DNA of 58,304 nt from a bacterium. GTDB taxonomy: Bacteria; Chlamydiota; Chlamydiia; Chlamydiales; SM23-39. Shown piece by piece: positions 30,021-38,445 of the stretch (position 1 is its first letter; every line of letters begins with the position of its first letter). The stretch spans positions 134,171-192,474 of the forward strand of contig JAJXVT010000001.1 of the NCBI GenBank assembly GCA_021781995.1, in the 5' to 3' direction. The notes under the pieces are model-generated. The model saw only the letters and a program-made list of their open reading frames with translations. It had not been told where the DNA came from and did not search any database. The translations under genes were made by a program, and so were the position numbers.

Positions 30021-30338
30021 TTATCCCATTCGAAATAGGAGTTTTCGAACCTGGAATTTTTCCTGTAGCTTTTTCAGCAACCGGCTTTGTTCGTGTGTAC
30101 AAAGCAAACTATAGAGCGTTGCGCTTTTTACGGTCACTATAAATACGCCATCGACAAAAGAAACCGGTTCTGTAAAAGGCGCCATAGCCTCGCCGATCGC
30201 CTCTTTCCAAAAGAGAAAAATTTCCGCAGAGCCCGCCGCGCTCGGCGCGCCCATTTTTTTCAATACTTGACCGAGCAGATCCGAGGCCTTTTTCCCCGTG
30301 GGAGTAATTCCGTCGAAATTTCTGGGCGTTCTAGCCAT
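30021..30338 (-). CDS. DUF721 (DciA-like) protein
   Basis: About 105 residues. LGQVLKKMG...FLFWKEAIGEAMAPFTEPVSFVDGVFIVTVKSATLYSLLCTHEQSRLLKKL is the DUF721/DciA domain, a KH-like fold that in many bacteria loads or stimulates the replicative helicase DnaB. Start taken as ATG 30338; a GTG at 30347 is possible. Leads the gyrB-gyrA-tmk-holB run, which fits a replication role. Confidence 0.85.
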   Translation of the reverse strand: MARTPRNFDGITPTGKKASDLLGQVLKKMGAPSAAGSAEIFLFWKEAIGEAMAPFTEPVSFVDGVFIVTVKSATLYSLLCTHEQSRLLKKLQEKFQVRKLLFRMG

Positions 30339-30347
30339 ATCCACCAC

Positions 30348-30714
30348 AAGCGATTGATCGCAGACTCCAGACTACCCTATTTTTGAAAAAATTTCAAAGG
30401 TTATACCGGGAGTGATTCAAGAATGGGCCCTGGCTGCGTCGGACAGCCATTGTCTTTAGCATCGTCTGCATCGCCCACGTCTTGAAGATCTCTCGAAGCA
30501 CAATTACACTATGTATATATAAATGGATTAGTAAAATTATCATTTTATTTAAATTAAACTGTTTATAATTTACAAAAAAAATAAAATTTAAACATAGAAA
30601 AAAGACCATTCTGCATTCACGCAATTAGTTAATAAAAAATTTGAATGACACAAAAGTATAACTATATAATCCGTTTTGTGGTACCATAATCTCAAATCTG
30701 AGAAATAAATATAA
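30348..30714 (+). promoter_or_regulatory. 367-base intergenic region with promoter for the F-box array
   Basis: No believable gene. A stem TGGCTG/CAGCCA (30431-30449) followed by TTGTCTTT is a possible terminator. At the right end TTGAAT (30641-30646), 18 bases, then a perfect TATAAT (30665-30670) form a promoter about 45 bases upstream of the first F-box gene. The leader contains TCTCA-AATC-TGAGA (30690-30703), a small inverted repeat of operator type. Confidence 0.5.
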
Positions 30715-32817
30715 ATGATCGAAACCCGCCACTCCCCCCTTCCAGATGCATGCTTTATCGCGTTGGAGTATATGTCCCACTCAGAGCTGGCTCAAATGGC
30801 AACAGTGAATAAAGCCTTCGCCCAAACGGTTAGAGAATTTCCTATATATTGCTACAACAAATACAGAACTCAGGCCATTGAAAGACTGGTCGCAAGAGTC
30901 AGTTCAGTATTTTATCCGGGAACGGATCTAGATGAGATGGCTAATAAAATTCGAGTCTTAACTAAGCGCTATTTAGCCACTCATCCCCAAACCACATTGG
31001 GAGAAATTTCTCTACCTCAAGTTCTCGCTACAGCTCAGAGAGAAGAAGAGGAAAATGAGCAAAATTTCATTCAAGTTACAGATAGTTTTTTCACAGCCCT
31101 TCGAAGCTCCTTTCTTAGAGAGGATATTATCGTGCCGCTATGGAGTCCCGCCGAGCAGCCCGCACTAGCTCGACGCTGGTGGAATGAAGTTTTTCCTACG
31201 ATTTGCAATCGACCGAGCATTCAAAATTTACTCCCTACAATATGGGCGCAGGCTTTAAATCACAGACAAATAGAAATTACACAATATCTCATTAGTAGTC
31301 TGGATCTCAATACGCCCTTAGACGCGCCTTTTTTAGGCATCGTAAATGATGTCAATCGCTTTGAAACGTTTGCGTTCGCAGCATTCGCATTATCACCAAA
31401 TACCGATCATTTAGTGCCTCGATTATTAAATATGGCAAGCCAGATCGGCAGTCTGGAGATTGTTCAAGTTATTATTTCAACCAATCGCTTTCATGAGATT
31501 TCCGGCGATGACTTAGGAGAGGCTTTGTGGGCAGCTTCCAACGAAGGTCACGTGGCTATAGTTGACCAAATCATTAGATCCAATCGCTTTCATGAGATTT
31601 CCGGCGATGACTTAAGCGAAGCTTTGTGGGCAGCTTCCCGCCACGGTCACGTGGCTATAGTTAACCAAATCATTCATAAGATTTCCGGCAATGACTTAGG
31701 CCGAGTTTTGTTGGCAGCTTCCAACGAAGGTGACGTGGCTCTAGTTAACCAAATCATTAGATCCAATCGCTTTCATAAGATTTCCGCTACTGGAGAAAAC
31801 GGCTTAACAAAAGCTTTGCTAATAGCCATACGTAATGGGCATCTAGAAATCTTTACCGCGATTTTAACACATGATCACGCCGCCAACATACCCACTCACG
31901 GAGAGTCGGGGATTGGCTTCTTATTGACTGGGGCGATTCTCGCCAGAAATTTAGACGCCGTTAACGCAATCATTGCATCTACTCACTTTACCAAAATGCA
32001 ATCAGGCCCTCTTGATGTTGCATACGTGATTGATTTACTCAAACGCATATGGAAATCGTTCATTTCATCCGGCCATATTGCCAAACTTCCGATTGATGAC
32101 TTTTGTGTTATTGAAATAGCAATACAAACCGCAGCTTCCAAAGGCTATGTGGACATTATGAAAACTCTCATCGCAGCTCGGCAAAATTTAGCGCCAATTG
32201 ATAAGACATATGGTTTAGGAGCTGCATTATATGTTGCGGCTCTCAAGGGGCATACAACTGTGGTTGAAGAGCTCATTGCAAATCCCCGCTTTAATGAAAT
32301 TCCGGTCAGCGAGTACGCTTTATATACGCGCCCGTTCCGCTTTCTTATCGATGTAATCATCTCTTTGTTCACATTTTTAAATTTTACCAAGATCCACGTA
32401 ACCGACATTTGTAACCTTCCGATGGCTGTGCAAATAGCACTCCTAAACAAAAAGTTCGATATCGCGCTTAGACTCATCGAACATCCCCGCTTTGGCGAGA
32501 TTTCGATGGAGCATTTTAAAGAAATTTTACTACGTGCCGCTGCAGCCGGTAACCCAGATGTCATTACCGCTCTTATGCAAAATCCTCATTTTAACAAGAT
32601 GCCGTTATACAATGTTTTTCGCCATTCAACTTTGAGCTCAGCTATTTTTATGGCCGCTGCAAAAAAACATCCACAAATCGTCAACCTGCTGCTTGCATCT
32701 CCAAAAGCCCGTTATATTCCACCGCAACGCTTGAGGCAAATTTTATTAATAGCTTCTAACATCGAGGACAATCAAGAAGTTGTTACAGCACTGGAGCAGC
32801 ATGTCCGCGCACGTTAG
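30715..32817 (+). CDS. F-box-like / ankyrin-repeat protein, array gene 1
   Basis: 700 residues. The N-terminus (LPDACFIALEYMSHSELAQMATVNKAFAQTV) fits the F-box, the eukaryotic module that binds SKP1 in SCF ubiquitin ligases. The motif LARRWWNEVFPTICNRP follows at about residue 151, then ankyrin-like repeats to the end (for example EALWAASNEGHVAIVDQII). Three repeats near residues 255-360 are almost identical; one lacks five residues. A hydrophobic stretch (FRFLIDVIISLFTFLNF, about residue 541) interrupts the repeats. Expected role is a secreted effector that brings host targets to a ubiquitin ligase (inference). Overlaps gene 2 by 17 bases. Confidence 0.85.
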   Translation: MIETRHSPLPDACFIALEYMSHSELAQMATVNKAFAQTVREFPIYCYNKYRTQAIERLVARVSSVFYPGTDLDEMANKIRVLTKRYLATHPQTTLGEISLPQVLATAQREEEENEQNFIQVTDSFFTALRSSFLREDIIVPLWSPAEQPALARRWWNEVFPTICNRPSIQNLLPTIWAQALNHRQIEITQYLISSLDLNTPLDAPFLGIVNDVNRFETFAFAAFALSPNTDHLVPRLLNMASQIGSLEIVQVIISTNRFHEISGDDLGEALWAASNEGHVAIVDQIIRSNRFHEISGDDLSEALWAASRHGHVAIVNQIIHKISGNDLGRVLLAASNEGDVALVNQIIRSNRFHKISATGENGLTKALLIAIRNGHLEIFTAILTHDHAANIPTHGESGIGFLLTGAILARNLDAVNAIIASTHFTKMQSGPLDVAYVIDLLKRIWKSFISSGHIAKLPIDDFCVIEIAIQTAASKGYVDIMKTLIAARQNLAPIDKTYGLGAALYVAALKGHTTVVEELIANPRFNEIPVSEYALYTRPFRFLIDVIISLFTFLNFTKIHVTDICNLPMAVQIALLNKKFDIALRLIEHPRFGEISMEHFKEILLRAAAAGNPDVITALMQNPHFNKMPLYNVFRHSTLSSAIFMAAAKKHPQIVNLLLASPKARYIPPQRLRQILLIASNIEDNQEVVTALEQHVRAR

Positions 32818-34468
32818 TTTTACAAACTTATGGATGCAATGTCCGGATGATTTGCAATTTACTATATTGGACAGAGCCTCTCCTTCAGACTTAGCCGCAT
32901 TAGCCCGAGTCAGTAAATCATTTAATGAGGCTGTCCAAAGGTATTGCGAACGCTATTTTATTCAGTACCCTGCCGCCAAACAATTACCTATGAGAATGGG
33001 TCCGATATTTTGTCCAGGAATGAACCCAAGCAGCATGGCTAACAAAATTTGTATTTTAACCAAGTACTATTTAGCCAATTACCCCTATTCCACATGTAGA
33101 CAAATTGTTTTATCTACTGTTTGTTCTGTTGCTCAAGCTGAAGAAGAACAATACGAAACCTCGATTACCCCGGTTTCTATGTTGGTCAATAATCTAGAGA
33201 TCCCCCGGGAGCCCACATTAGCTCGACGCTGGTGGAATGAAACTTTCCCTACAATTTGCAATCGCCCTGAGATTCAAAACTTAATCCCTACAATATGGCA
33301 GCGGGTCTTAATTTACGGGCAAACAGAAATTGCGCAGCATCTCATTAGACACCGTCTTATTGAGATAACGAATCAATCAATTAGGGATATCGAATTCCGC
33401 CCTACTCCATTAAAACAATTCGAGACACTTGCATTCGCGGCGCTAACTACATTGCCAACTATAAATCATTTTCTACCCGAACTGTTACGTACAGCAAGCT
33501 TTATTGGAAGTCTACCGGTTGTGCGAGCAATTCTTACCACCCATCGCGTTCATGAAATTGCACCTCACGATTTAGGCAAAGCTTTGTACAAGGCGTCGTC
33601 CCTAGGCCATATAAAGATCGTAAACGAAATCATAAAATCCAATCGCTTTAAGGAAATTCAATCTAGTTCTTATGATTGGAGGTGTATAGGTCATTCGCTC
33701 TGCAGTATATGGAAATCGTTCATTTCATCTGGTCGTCTAGCTAGAATTCCCTTTAATAAAGTTTTTACTATTGAGCGCGCTATAAAGAAAGCAGCTCGTC
33801 ATAACAATACAAACGTGATGAGAGCGCTCATCTATTCTGGTGCTTGCGAAACGCAAAGTTTGGGCGCTGCATTAGCTATAACGGCCGAAACCGGCAATGA
33901 AGAGATGTTTAACGCGCTTGTCGACCATCCTCGCTTTGCTAAGATTTCAGCAGGGATTAGTGCCTTTAATTTTCTTGCACGCGCAATTCATTTTCTTGCA
34001 CGCGCGGTTCTCTCTCTGATTTCGTTTATACTCTTTCACCCCCGCGAACGAGTGCCCGATAATACTTTACCTTTGGCTATATACACTGCAATACGTTGCA
34101 ACCATTTCAGCATGGCCCATAGACTCATCGGCCGACCTGAATTTCTCAAGATTCCCTTGTTTGGTTTCCATAGTTTTTCAAGAATTTTGTCTATAACCCA
34201 TGACCAAGAACTCCTTCAAAAGCTTATGCAAAGTGATTATTTAACCCAATTCACAGAACCTACAAGATTTGGCTACTCAGATTATTTTCTCTTTATTTTG
34301 GGAGTAGTTGGGAATGGAATGACTGAGATAATAAACGAGGCCGTTCAATCCAAACACTTTGATAAAATTCCAACTAACGGAATTTTCAGTTTAAACACCC
34401 TCATCCAATCGTCTCACCCCAGAGTAACAGAGATTCTAAACCGAGTCCTAGAAGAGCGAAACGCTTAA
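32801..34468 (+). CDS. F-box-like / ankyrin-repeat protein, array gene 2
   Basis: ATG 32801 with GGAG four bases upstream, inside the end of gene 1; 555 residues. The F-box-like start CPDDLQFTILDRASPSDLAALARVSKSFNEAV is followed by LARRWWNETFPTICNRP (near identical to gene 1 at DNA level) and more divergent ankyrin-like repeats. It shares with gene 1 the segment IWKSFISSG (23 identical bases, 32047-32069 and 33707-33729) and a hydrophobic insert (FLARAIHFLARAVLSLISFILF). It is evidently a sister duplicate of gene 1. Confidence 0.82.
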   Translation: MSAHVSFTNLWMQCPDDLQFTILDRASPSDLAALARVSKSFNEAVQRYCERYFIQYPAAKQLPMRMGPIFCPGMNPSSMANKICILTKYYLANYPYSTCRQIVLSTVCSVAQAEEEQYETSITPVSMLVNNLEIPREPTLARRWWNETFPTICNRPEIQNLIPTIWQRVLIYGQTEIAQHLIRHRLIEITNQSIRDIEFRPTPLKQFETLAFAALTTLPTINHFLPELLRTASFIGSLPVVRAILTTHRVHEIAPHDLGKALYKASSLGHIKIVNEIIKSNRFKEIQSSSYDWRCIGHSLCSIWKSFISSGRLARIPFNKVFTIERAIKKAARHNNTNVMRALIYSGACETQSLGAALAITAETGNEEMFNALVDHPRFAKISAGISAFNFLARAIHFLARAVLSLISFILFHPRERVPDNTLPLAIYTAIRCNHFSMAHRLIGRPEFLKIPLFGFHSFSRILSITHDQELLQKLMQSDYLTQFTEPTRFGYSDYFLFILGVVGNGMTEIINEAVQSKHFDKIPTNGIFSLNTLIQSSHPRVTEILNRVLEERNA

Positions 34469-34536
34469 CCCAAGTTCAACGACCTCCTCTATGAGGAACT
34501 GAAAAAGTTGGGTCGATTCGGCACTACAACTTGAAT

Positions 34537-34779
34537 TTACACAATCGTTTTACGAGCTTGCAATATCTGCGTTGACAAGTTGAGTGTGTTGCATATTTCT
34601 TGCTGCTTCCCTTCTACTTTAGTGATACTTTGATAATGAAGAGTCCGTCCAGGCTTCATCTGTGAAGCAGTTGCAGCTTTAGCTTGTGATTCGCAATAAA
34701 GCCATTTCTCTTCGCTATCAGCAGGGGTTTTAATCAAAGCAGCCTTGACTTGATCCAGAGCATCCCCACCTGCAACCAT
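34537..34779 (-). CDS. Possible small ORF or gene remnant
   Basis: 80 residues beginning MVAGGDALDQVKAALIKTPAD; GAAGGAG lies upstream but only two bases from the ATG. The frame stays open to 34926 with protein-like composition (FDRAYVVSARQNAPNLALEG) but no good start, so it may be the 3' end of a lost gene. It sits in the 505-base gap between array genes 2 and 3. No family recognised. Confidence 0.28.
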   Translation of the reverse strand: MVAGGDALDQVKAALIKTPADSEEKWLYCESQAKAATASQMKPGRTLHYQSITKVEGKQQEICNTLNLSTQILQARKTIV

Positions 34780-34955
34780 ATCTCCTTCAAGTGCGAGATT
34801 TGGAGCATTTTGTCTTGCTGACACAACATATGCTCTATCAAAAAATTTGCGATTGCCGCACAATAATTGATTGAATTGCACCGCGCGTGATGGAAAAAAA
34901 AGGAACCTAACACTGGTGGCACACAAATGACACGGCGAGGCGTGAAGAAATCGAA

Positions 34956-34970
34956 GCTTCCAAAGGAAGC
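34956..34970 (+). promoter_or_regulatory. Hairpin masking the ribosome site of array gene 3
   Basis: GCTTCC-AAA-GGAAGC is a perfect six-pair stem with a three-base loop. Its 3' arm contains the GGAAG Shine-Dalgarno four bases before the ATG at 34974. Folding would hide the ribosome site, so translation could depend on melting or on a binding factor. Confidence 0.45.
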
Positions 34971-34973
34971 GTT

Positions 34974-36791
34974 ATGACAACAGCCTCTAGCTTAAAATCC
35001 TCTCTATCAAAACTCCCATACGAATTATACCCTAAAATATTTCTCCACATGACCGACTCCGATCTTGCACTCTTAGCAAGAGTGAATCGAGAATTCGCAG
35101 CAGTTATCCGAAAAATGTTTGGAGACTTTTATATTGCACATACGACACCAGAAATTGAAAGGCTGGTTCAAAGACTCACACCGCTGTTTTACCGTCCAAA
35201 TTTAAGAGAAAGACCTTCTCATAAAATCAAAATGTTAATCGAGCTATATTTAAGCGCCCATCCAACAGCTAAACCTCAAAAAATTTCTCTACCACAAATT
35301 TTAGCCGCCGCTCAACACACTGAAAAAGTTAACGAACAAAGTCTCATCACATTTACCAACGAAGAATTTAGCACCGCATTTACCAACCCTATCGAAACTC
35401 GGCAGTGGTGGAGCGAAACTTTTCCCACATTTTGCAAACATCGAGATGAGCAAAATTCACTCTCCTGGTCTTCTACATTCCAAAAAGCGTTACACAACGG
35501 TCTATTAGAAATCGCGCAAAATCTTTTGTCTCTAATAAACCCTGAACAACTAGCAGCGCACATTCGAGCAGCCTTTACTTTTAACCGAGTAGCGTCAACA
35601 AGATGGCGAACACTAATGTCAGTCCTACTCACCACCCCTCGTTTTGCAGATATCCCAGCTAGAGGAGATTACGGTTTGGGAGACATTTTGGCTGTAGCGA
35701 CTCTCAACGGCTGCTTAAACATCGCCAACCTCATCGACTCCCCTCGCTTTGCCGAGATTTCTTTTGATGATTGGTATAGTTTAGGTACAGCTTTATTGCT
35801 AGCCGTGGAAGGAGGGCACTTAAATATGGTCAATGCACTCATTCATTCCCGCCGCCTAAATGACCTTCTAATTATTGAAAAGCACAATTTAGCAGATGCT
35901 TTATTGTGGGCTGCAAGATCCGGTAATTTAAATATTATCAATGCGCTGATCCATTCTCGATGCTTTGCAAATATACCACCTAATGACGTCATATCCGCGC
36001 TGAAAGAAGCTCTGCAAATAATACGAAAAAACCGTAGCGACATTGTACGAGCAATCGTTTATTCAGATCTCTTTACTTGCATTCCATTCAATAAAGAGCA
36101 TCCTGTTTTACGGGAACTTTATGATTGGGCTGTATGCTACGATCACTCAGACGTAGTTGATCGGTTCGACCTATCATCTGATTGTAGAACACCAGACCAA
36201 TCAACGATAAACCGAACTATTAGCCCGACTCCGGCTAGCGGATATAGATTCAAGCACGCCTTGCTAAAAGCAGCTCAATTCGGTCATTTAACAAAGTTTA
36301 AAGAACTGAGTAGAACCTCATGTTTTGCCGAAGTTCCTCCGGATGGCGAATATGGGTTAGGACACGCCTTGAGAGAAGCTGCCCGCTGGAACCGCCTTCA
36401 CGTAGTTATCGCGCTCAGTAAAACTCCTCGTTTTGCTGAAGTTCCTCCGGATGGCGAATACGGACTAACCGCCAGCATATTCATCGCTAACGAAAAAATT
36501 CGAGTGATACTAATTGCTGCTATCGCTCAAAATCCAGACAGTATCTATAACTTACGATATACTTTATGGAAAGCATCCTCCGAAGATCGTTTAGATATTA
36601 TCAATGCACTCGGTTGGTACCACCAAGTTACTGAAATCCCATTCAATGGGGAGCTCGGCCTGAACGCTTGCATCCAAATCGCCGCCAGCGATCGTCTCAG
36701 GACTGCACTGACCACTGTGCGAGCGCAACGCATATTGAATCAAGAAAACCTTCCGAAAAACCGACTTTTGCAGTCCTGCGTTATTTTATAA
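34974..36791 (+). CDS. F-box-like / ankyrin-repeat protein, array gene 3
   Basis: 605 residues with the clearest F-box of the set: LPYELYPKIFLHMTDSDLALLARVNREFAAVI. A variant of the central motif (TRQWWSETFPTFCKH) follows near residue 142, then ankyrin-like repeats, including two with the identical FAEVPPDGEYGL spaced 36 residues apart (about 36321 and 36429). The C-terminal part resembles gene 4 (IAQNPDSIYNLRYTLWKASS). Probable SCF-directed effector, by domain content only. Confidence 0.84.
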   Translation: MTTASSLKSSLSKLPYELYPKIFLHMTDSDLALLARVNREFAAVIRKMFGDFYIAHTTPEIERLVQRLTPLFYRPNLRERPSHKIKMLIELYLSAHPTAKPQKISLPQILAAAQHTEKVNEQSLITFTNEEFSTAFTNPIETRQWWSETFPTFCKHRDEQNSLSWSSTFQKALHNGLLEIAQNLLSLINPEQLAAHIRAAFTFNRVASTRWRTLMSVLLTTPRFADIPARGDYGLGDILAVATLNGCLNIANLIDSPRFAEISFDDWYSLGTALLLAVEGGHLNMVNALIHSRRLNDLLIIEKHNLADALLWAARSGNLNIINALIHSRCFANIPPNDVISALKEALQIIRKNRSDIVRAIVYSDLFTCIPFNKEHPVLRELYDWAVCYDHSDVVDRFDLSSDCRTPDQSTINRTISPTPASGYRFKHALLKAAQFGHLTKFKELSRTSCFAEVPPDGEYGLGHALREAARWNRLHVVIALSKTPRFAEVPPDGEYGLTASIFIANEKIRVILIAAIAQNPDSIYNLRYTLWKASSEDRLDIINALGWYHQVTEIPFNGELGLNACIQIAASDRLRTALTTVRAQRILNQENLPKNRLLQSCVIL

Positions 36792-36812
36792 TTTTAAAGA
36801 GGCAATTTTATC

Positions 36813-37886
36813 ATGATTACTACAACAATACCACGTTTATACGAAGCGCCCCCCGTAGAACAATTTCCAATGCTTGAGTTCTTAAGCGTCCCAGAACTTT
36901 CCGTTTACGCAAGAGTAAATAAATATTGCTCTAGAGTAGTTAGAGCCTTTCGGAACACTTCTTATAAAGAAATTTTTGATAGACCTGTAATGATAACACC
37001 CCGAGATGTAGCTTACCGGGCCTATTCTATCGACAAAAAAACACTTTCCCTTAAGGCTTTTATAAGATTACACATACAATTTTCTCACCCCTTTACGCAA
37101 TATATTCTCGAAGCTGGCAAATCAGAGGTTAGAAGATATAACATATTCCTCCCTCACCCCAGTCCGCGATATATTCTCGAAGCTGTCGAAATTTATCAAA
37201 ATAATAACCATTCAGAAGCATCAACATCAGCAAGAATGTTTTTATTCAATTCATTCACCATAAACAAATTTCCATGGTGTCATTTTGACACTTACCCTTT
37301 AACAAGCGTTTTGTGCCTATCTGCTTCCAAAAATGACCTAGATATGGCCAATGCGTTTATCAAATCCTCTTGGTTTTCTTTGACCCGATCTCAGGATGTA
37401 ATAACTGCTTTTCACACGGCTACTATTCGAGGATACATCGAGATAAGCAATGCATTGATCCAATCTTCTCGCTTCTCTGAAATTCCAATCGAGGGTGAAA
37501 TGGGCTTAATCTCGTGTCTAGAACACCGGGACACAAGAATTAGCGCAGCAATAGTCTCTGCTATTGCACGCCATCCAGACGGCATAAGTTGTCTAGCGCG
37601 CACTTTACGCTATGCCGCTTCTAGAGGCAACCTCAAGGCAGTTCACGCCATCATTCACTCTCCGAGCTTTGCTGAAATGTCATTTAGCCAATTGAGAACT
37701 GCCTGGGAATCGAGCGCCCGTTATGGACGGGTACAAAATGCATTTAAAAATTCTAGCCGCAGTATCGAGATCCAGCAACTGTTAGAAGAAGAAGAATCTA
37801 GCGTTAATGCATTTTTATTAGAAGCTGTAAAGGAAGCAAATAAAATTTGCGCAGTCAAAACCCACAGAAACTGCACAATCTCATGA
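36813..37886 (+). CDS. F-box-like / ankyrin-like protein, array gene 4 (short)
   Basis: 357 residues, AGAGG upstream, 21 bases after gene 3. The F-box region is shorter and degenerate (QFPMLEFLSVPELSVYARVNKYCSRVV). The Trp-Trp motif is absent; instead there is a small internal duplication, YILEA repeated about 23 residues apart (17 identical bases near 37100 and 37170). The second half holds ankyrin-like units (SAIARHPDGISCLARTLRYAASRGNLKAVHAIIHSPSF). Likely a shortened sister of gene 3. Confidence 0.75.
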   Translation: MITTTIPRLYEAPPVEQFPMLEFLSVPELSVYARVNKYCSRVVRAFRNTSYKEIFDRPVMITPRDVAYRAYSIDKKTLSLKAFIRLHIQFSHPFTQYILEAGKSEVRRYNIFLPHPSPRYILEAVEIYQNNNHSEASTSARMFLFNSFTINKFPWCHFDTYPLTSVLCLSASKNDLDMANAFIKSSWFSLTRSQDVITAFHTATIRGYIEISNALIQSSRFSEIPIEGEMGLISCLEHRDTRISAAIVSAIARHPDGISCLARTLRYAASRGNLKAVHAIIHSPSFAEMSFSQLRTAWESSARYGRVQNAFKNSSRSIEIQQLLEEEESSVNAFLLEAVKEANKICAVKTHRNCTIS

Positions 37887-37996
37887 TCCCGCTAGAAGGC
37901 TTTTTCATAGAGCCAATTGCAAAATTGCTCTGCCTGGAAAAATCGATGATTTTGAGATCATTTTCGAGTAGCAGTAATTTGCCTCGCACCGTTCAT

Positions 37997-38236
37997 TTAG
38001 AATGGAGAAGATAGAAAGATAGACGCGGCTATCTGGCAAACGCATTGAACGCATAGAGTTGTGAAAACATCGTTATGTTTGATATGGCTAATTTCATACT
38101 TCATTATCAAACTACAGGCATCTTTATCAGTGTCATAGAAACCAGGAGCCACTAGAATCACAGCATCGCCATTTCGGAACATATTTGATCCGCCTGCACT
38201 ACAAAATCCCGGATTAGGGATTTCAATGAATTTCAC
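37997..38236 (-). pseudogene. Remnant of a zinc metallopeptidase-like protein
   Basis: A 79-codon frame starting at GTG contains DKDACSLIMKYEISHIKHNDVF, which resembles the HExxH helix of M48-type peptidases (HEISHIKHND) with the first His changed to Tyr. The N-terminal FCSAGGSNMFRNGDAVILVAPG also looks like the strand region before such a helix. It is much shorter than any active enzyme and is opposite in direction to the F-box array around it. Best read as a decayed fragment; a small real protein is the alternative. Confidence 0.4.
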
Positions 38237-38272
38237 ATCCTCTCAAGTTAATCGTAAATAACAAGATCTACA

Positions 38273-38359
38273 TGTTAGCGTTTTTTTTAAAATGTCCATT
38301 TTTTGGCAATCAGCTCATTGACTATTACCCAAAAGAAGACATTAAAAAAAACGCTAACA
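38273..38359. repeat. 87-base element with 18-bp perfect inverted ends
   Basis: TGTTAGCG-T8-AA at 38273-38290 is the exact reverse complement of TT-A8-CGCTAACA at 38342-38359. The 51-base interior has no ORF. Ends beginning TG and finishing CA recall a miniature transposable element, but no clear target duplication is visible. A transcription terminator (long stem plus T8) is the alternative. Confidence 0.55.
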
Positions 38360-38374
38360 AAAGATATTTTTGTA

Positions 38375-38404
38375 TTGAAATTAAATATTCTATTAATGTA
38401 TAGT
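38375..38404 (+). promoter_or_regulatory. Candidate promoter of array gene 5
   Basis: TTGAAA (38375-38380), 18 bases, then TATAGT (38399-38404), about 42 bases upstream of the ATG. It lies just after the inverted-repeat element, so gene 5 probably has its own promoter. Confidence 0.45.
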
Positions 38405-38445
38405 TATTAAACAAACTCATTCAAACCAACTAAGGGTTGTTTAAC

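Noticed and set aside
30394..30624. 76-codon minus-strand frame in the gap before the F-box array
   Set aside because: Runs through AT-rich promoter sequence, has a low-complexity translation and no ribosome site.
37100..37190. Repeated TATATTCTCGAAGCTG in array gene 4 as a mobile-element footprint
   Set aside because: Simply a small in-frame internal duplication (YILEA) without inverted ends.
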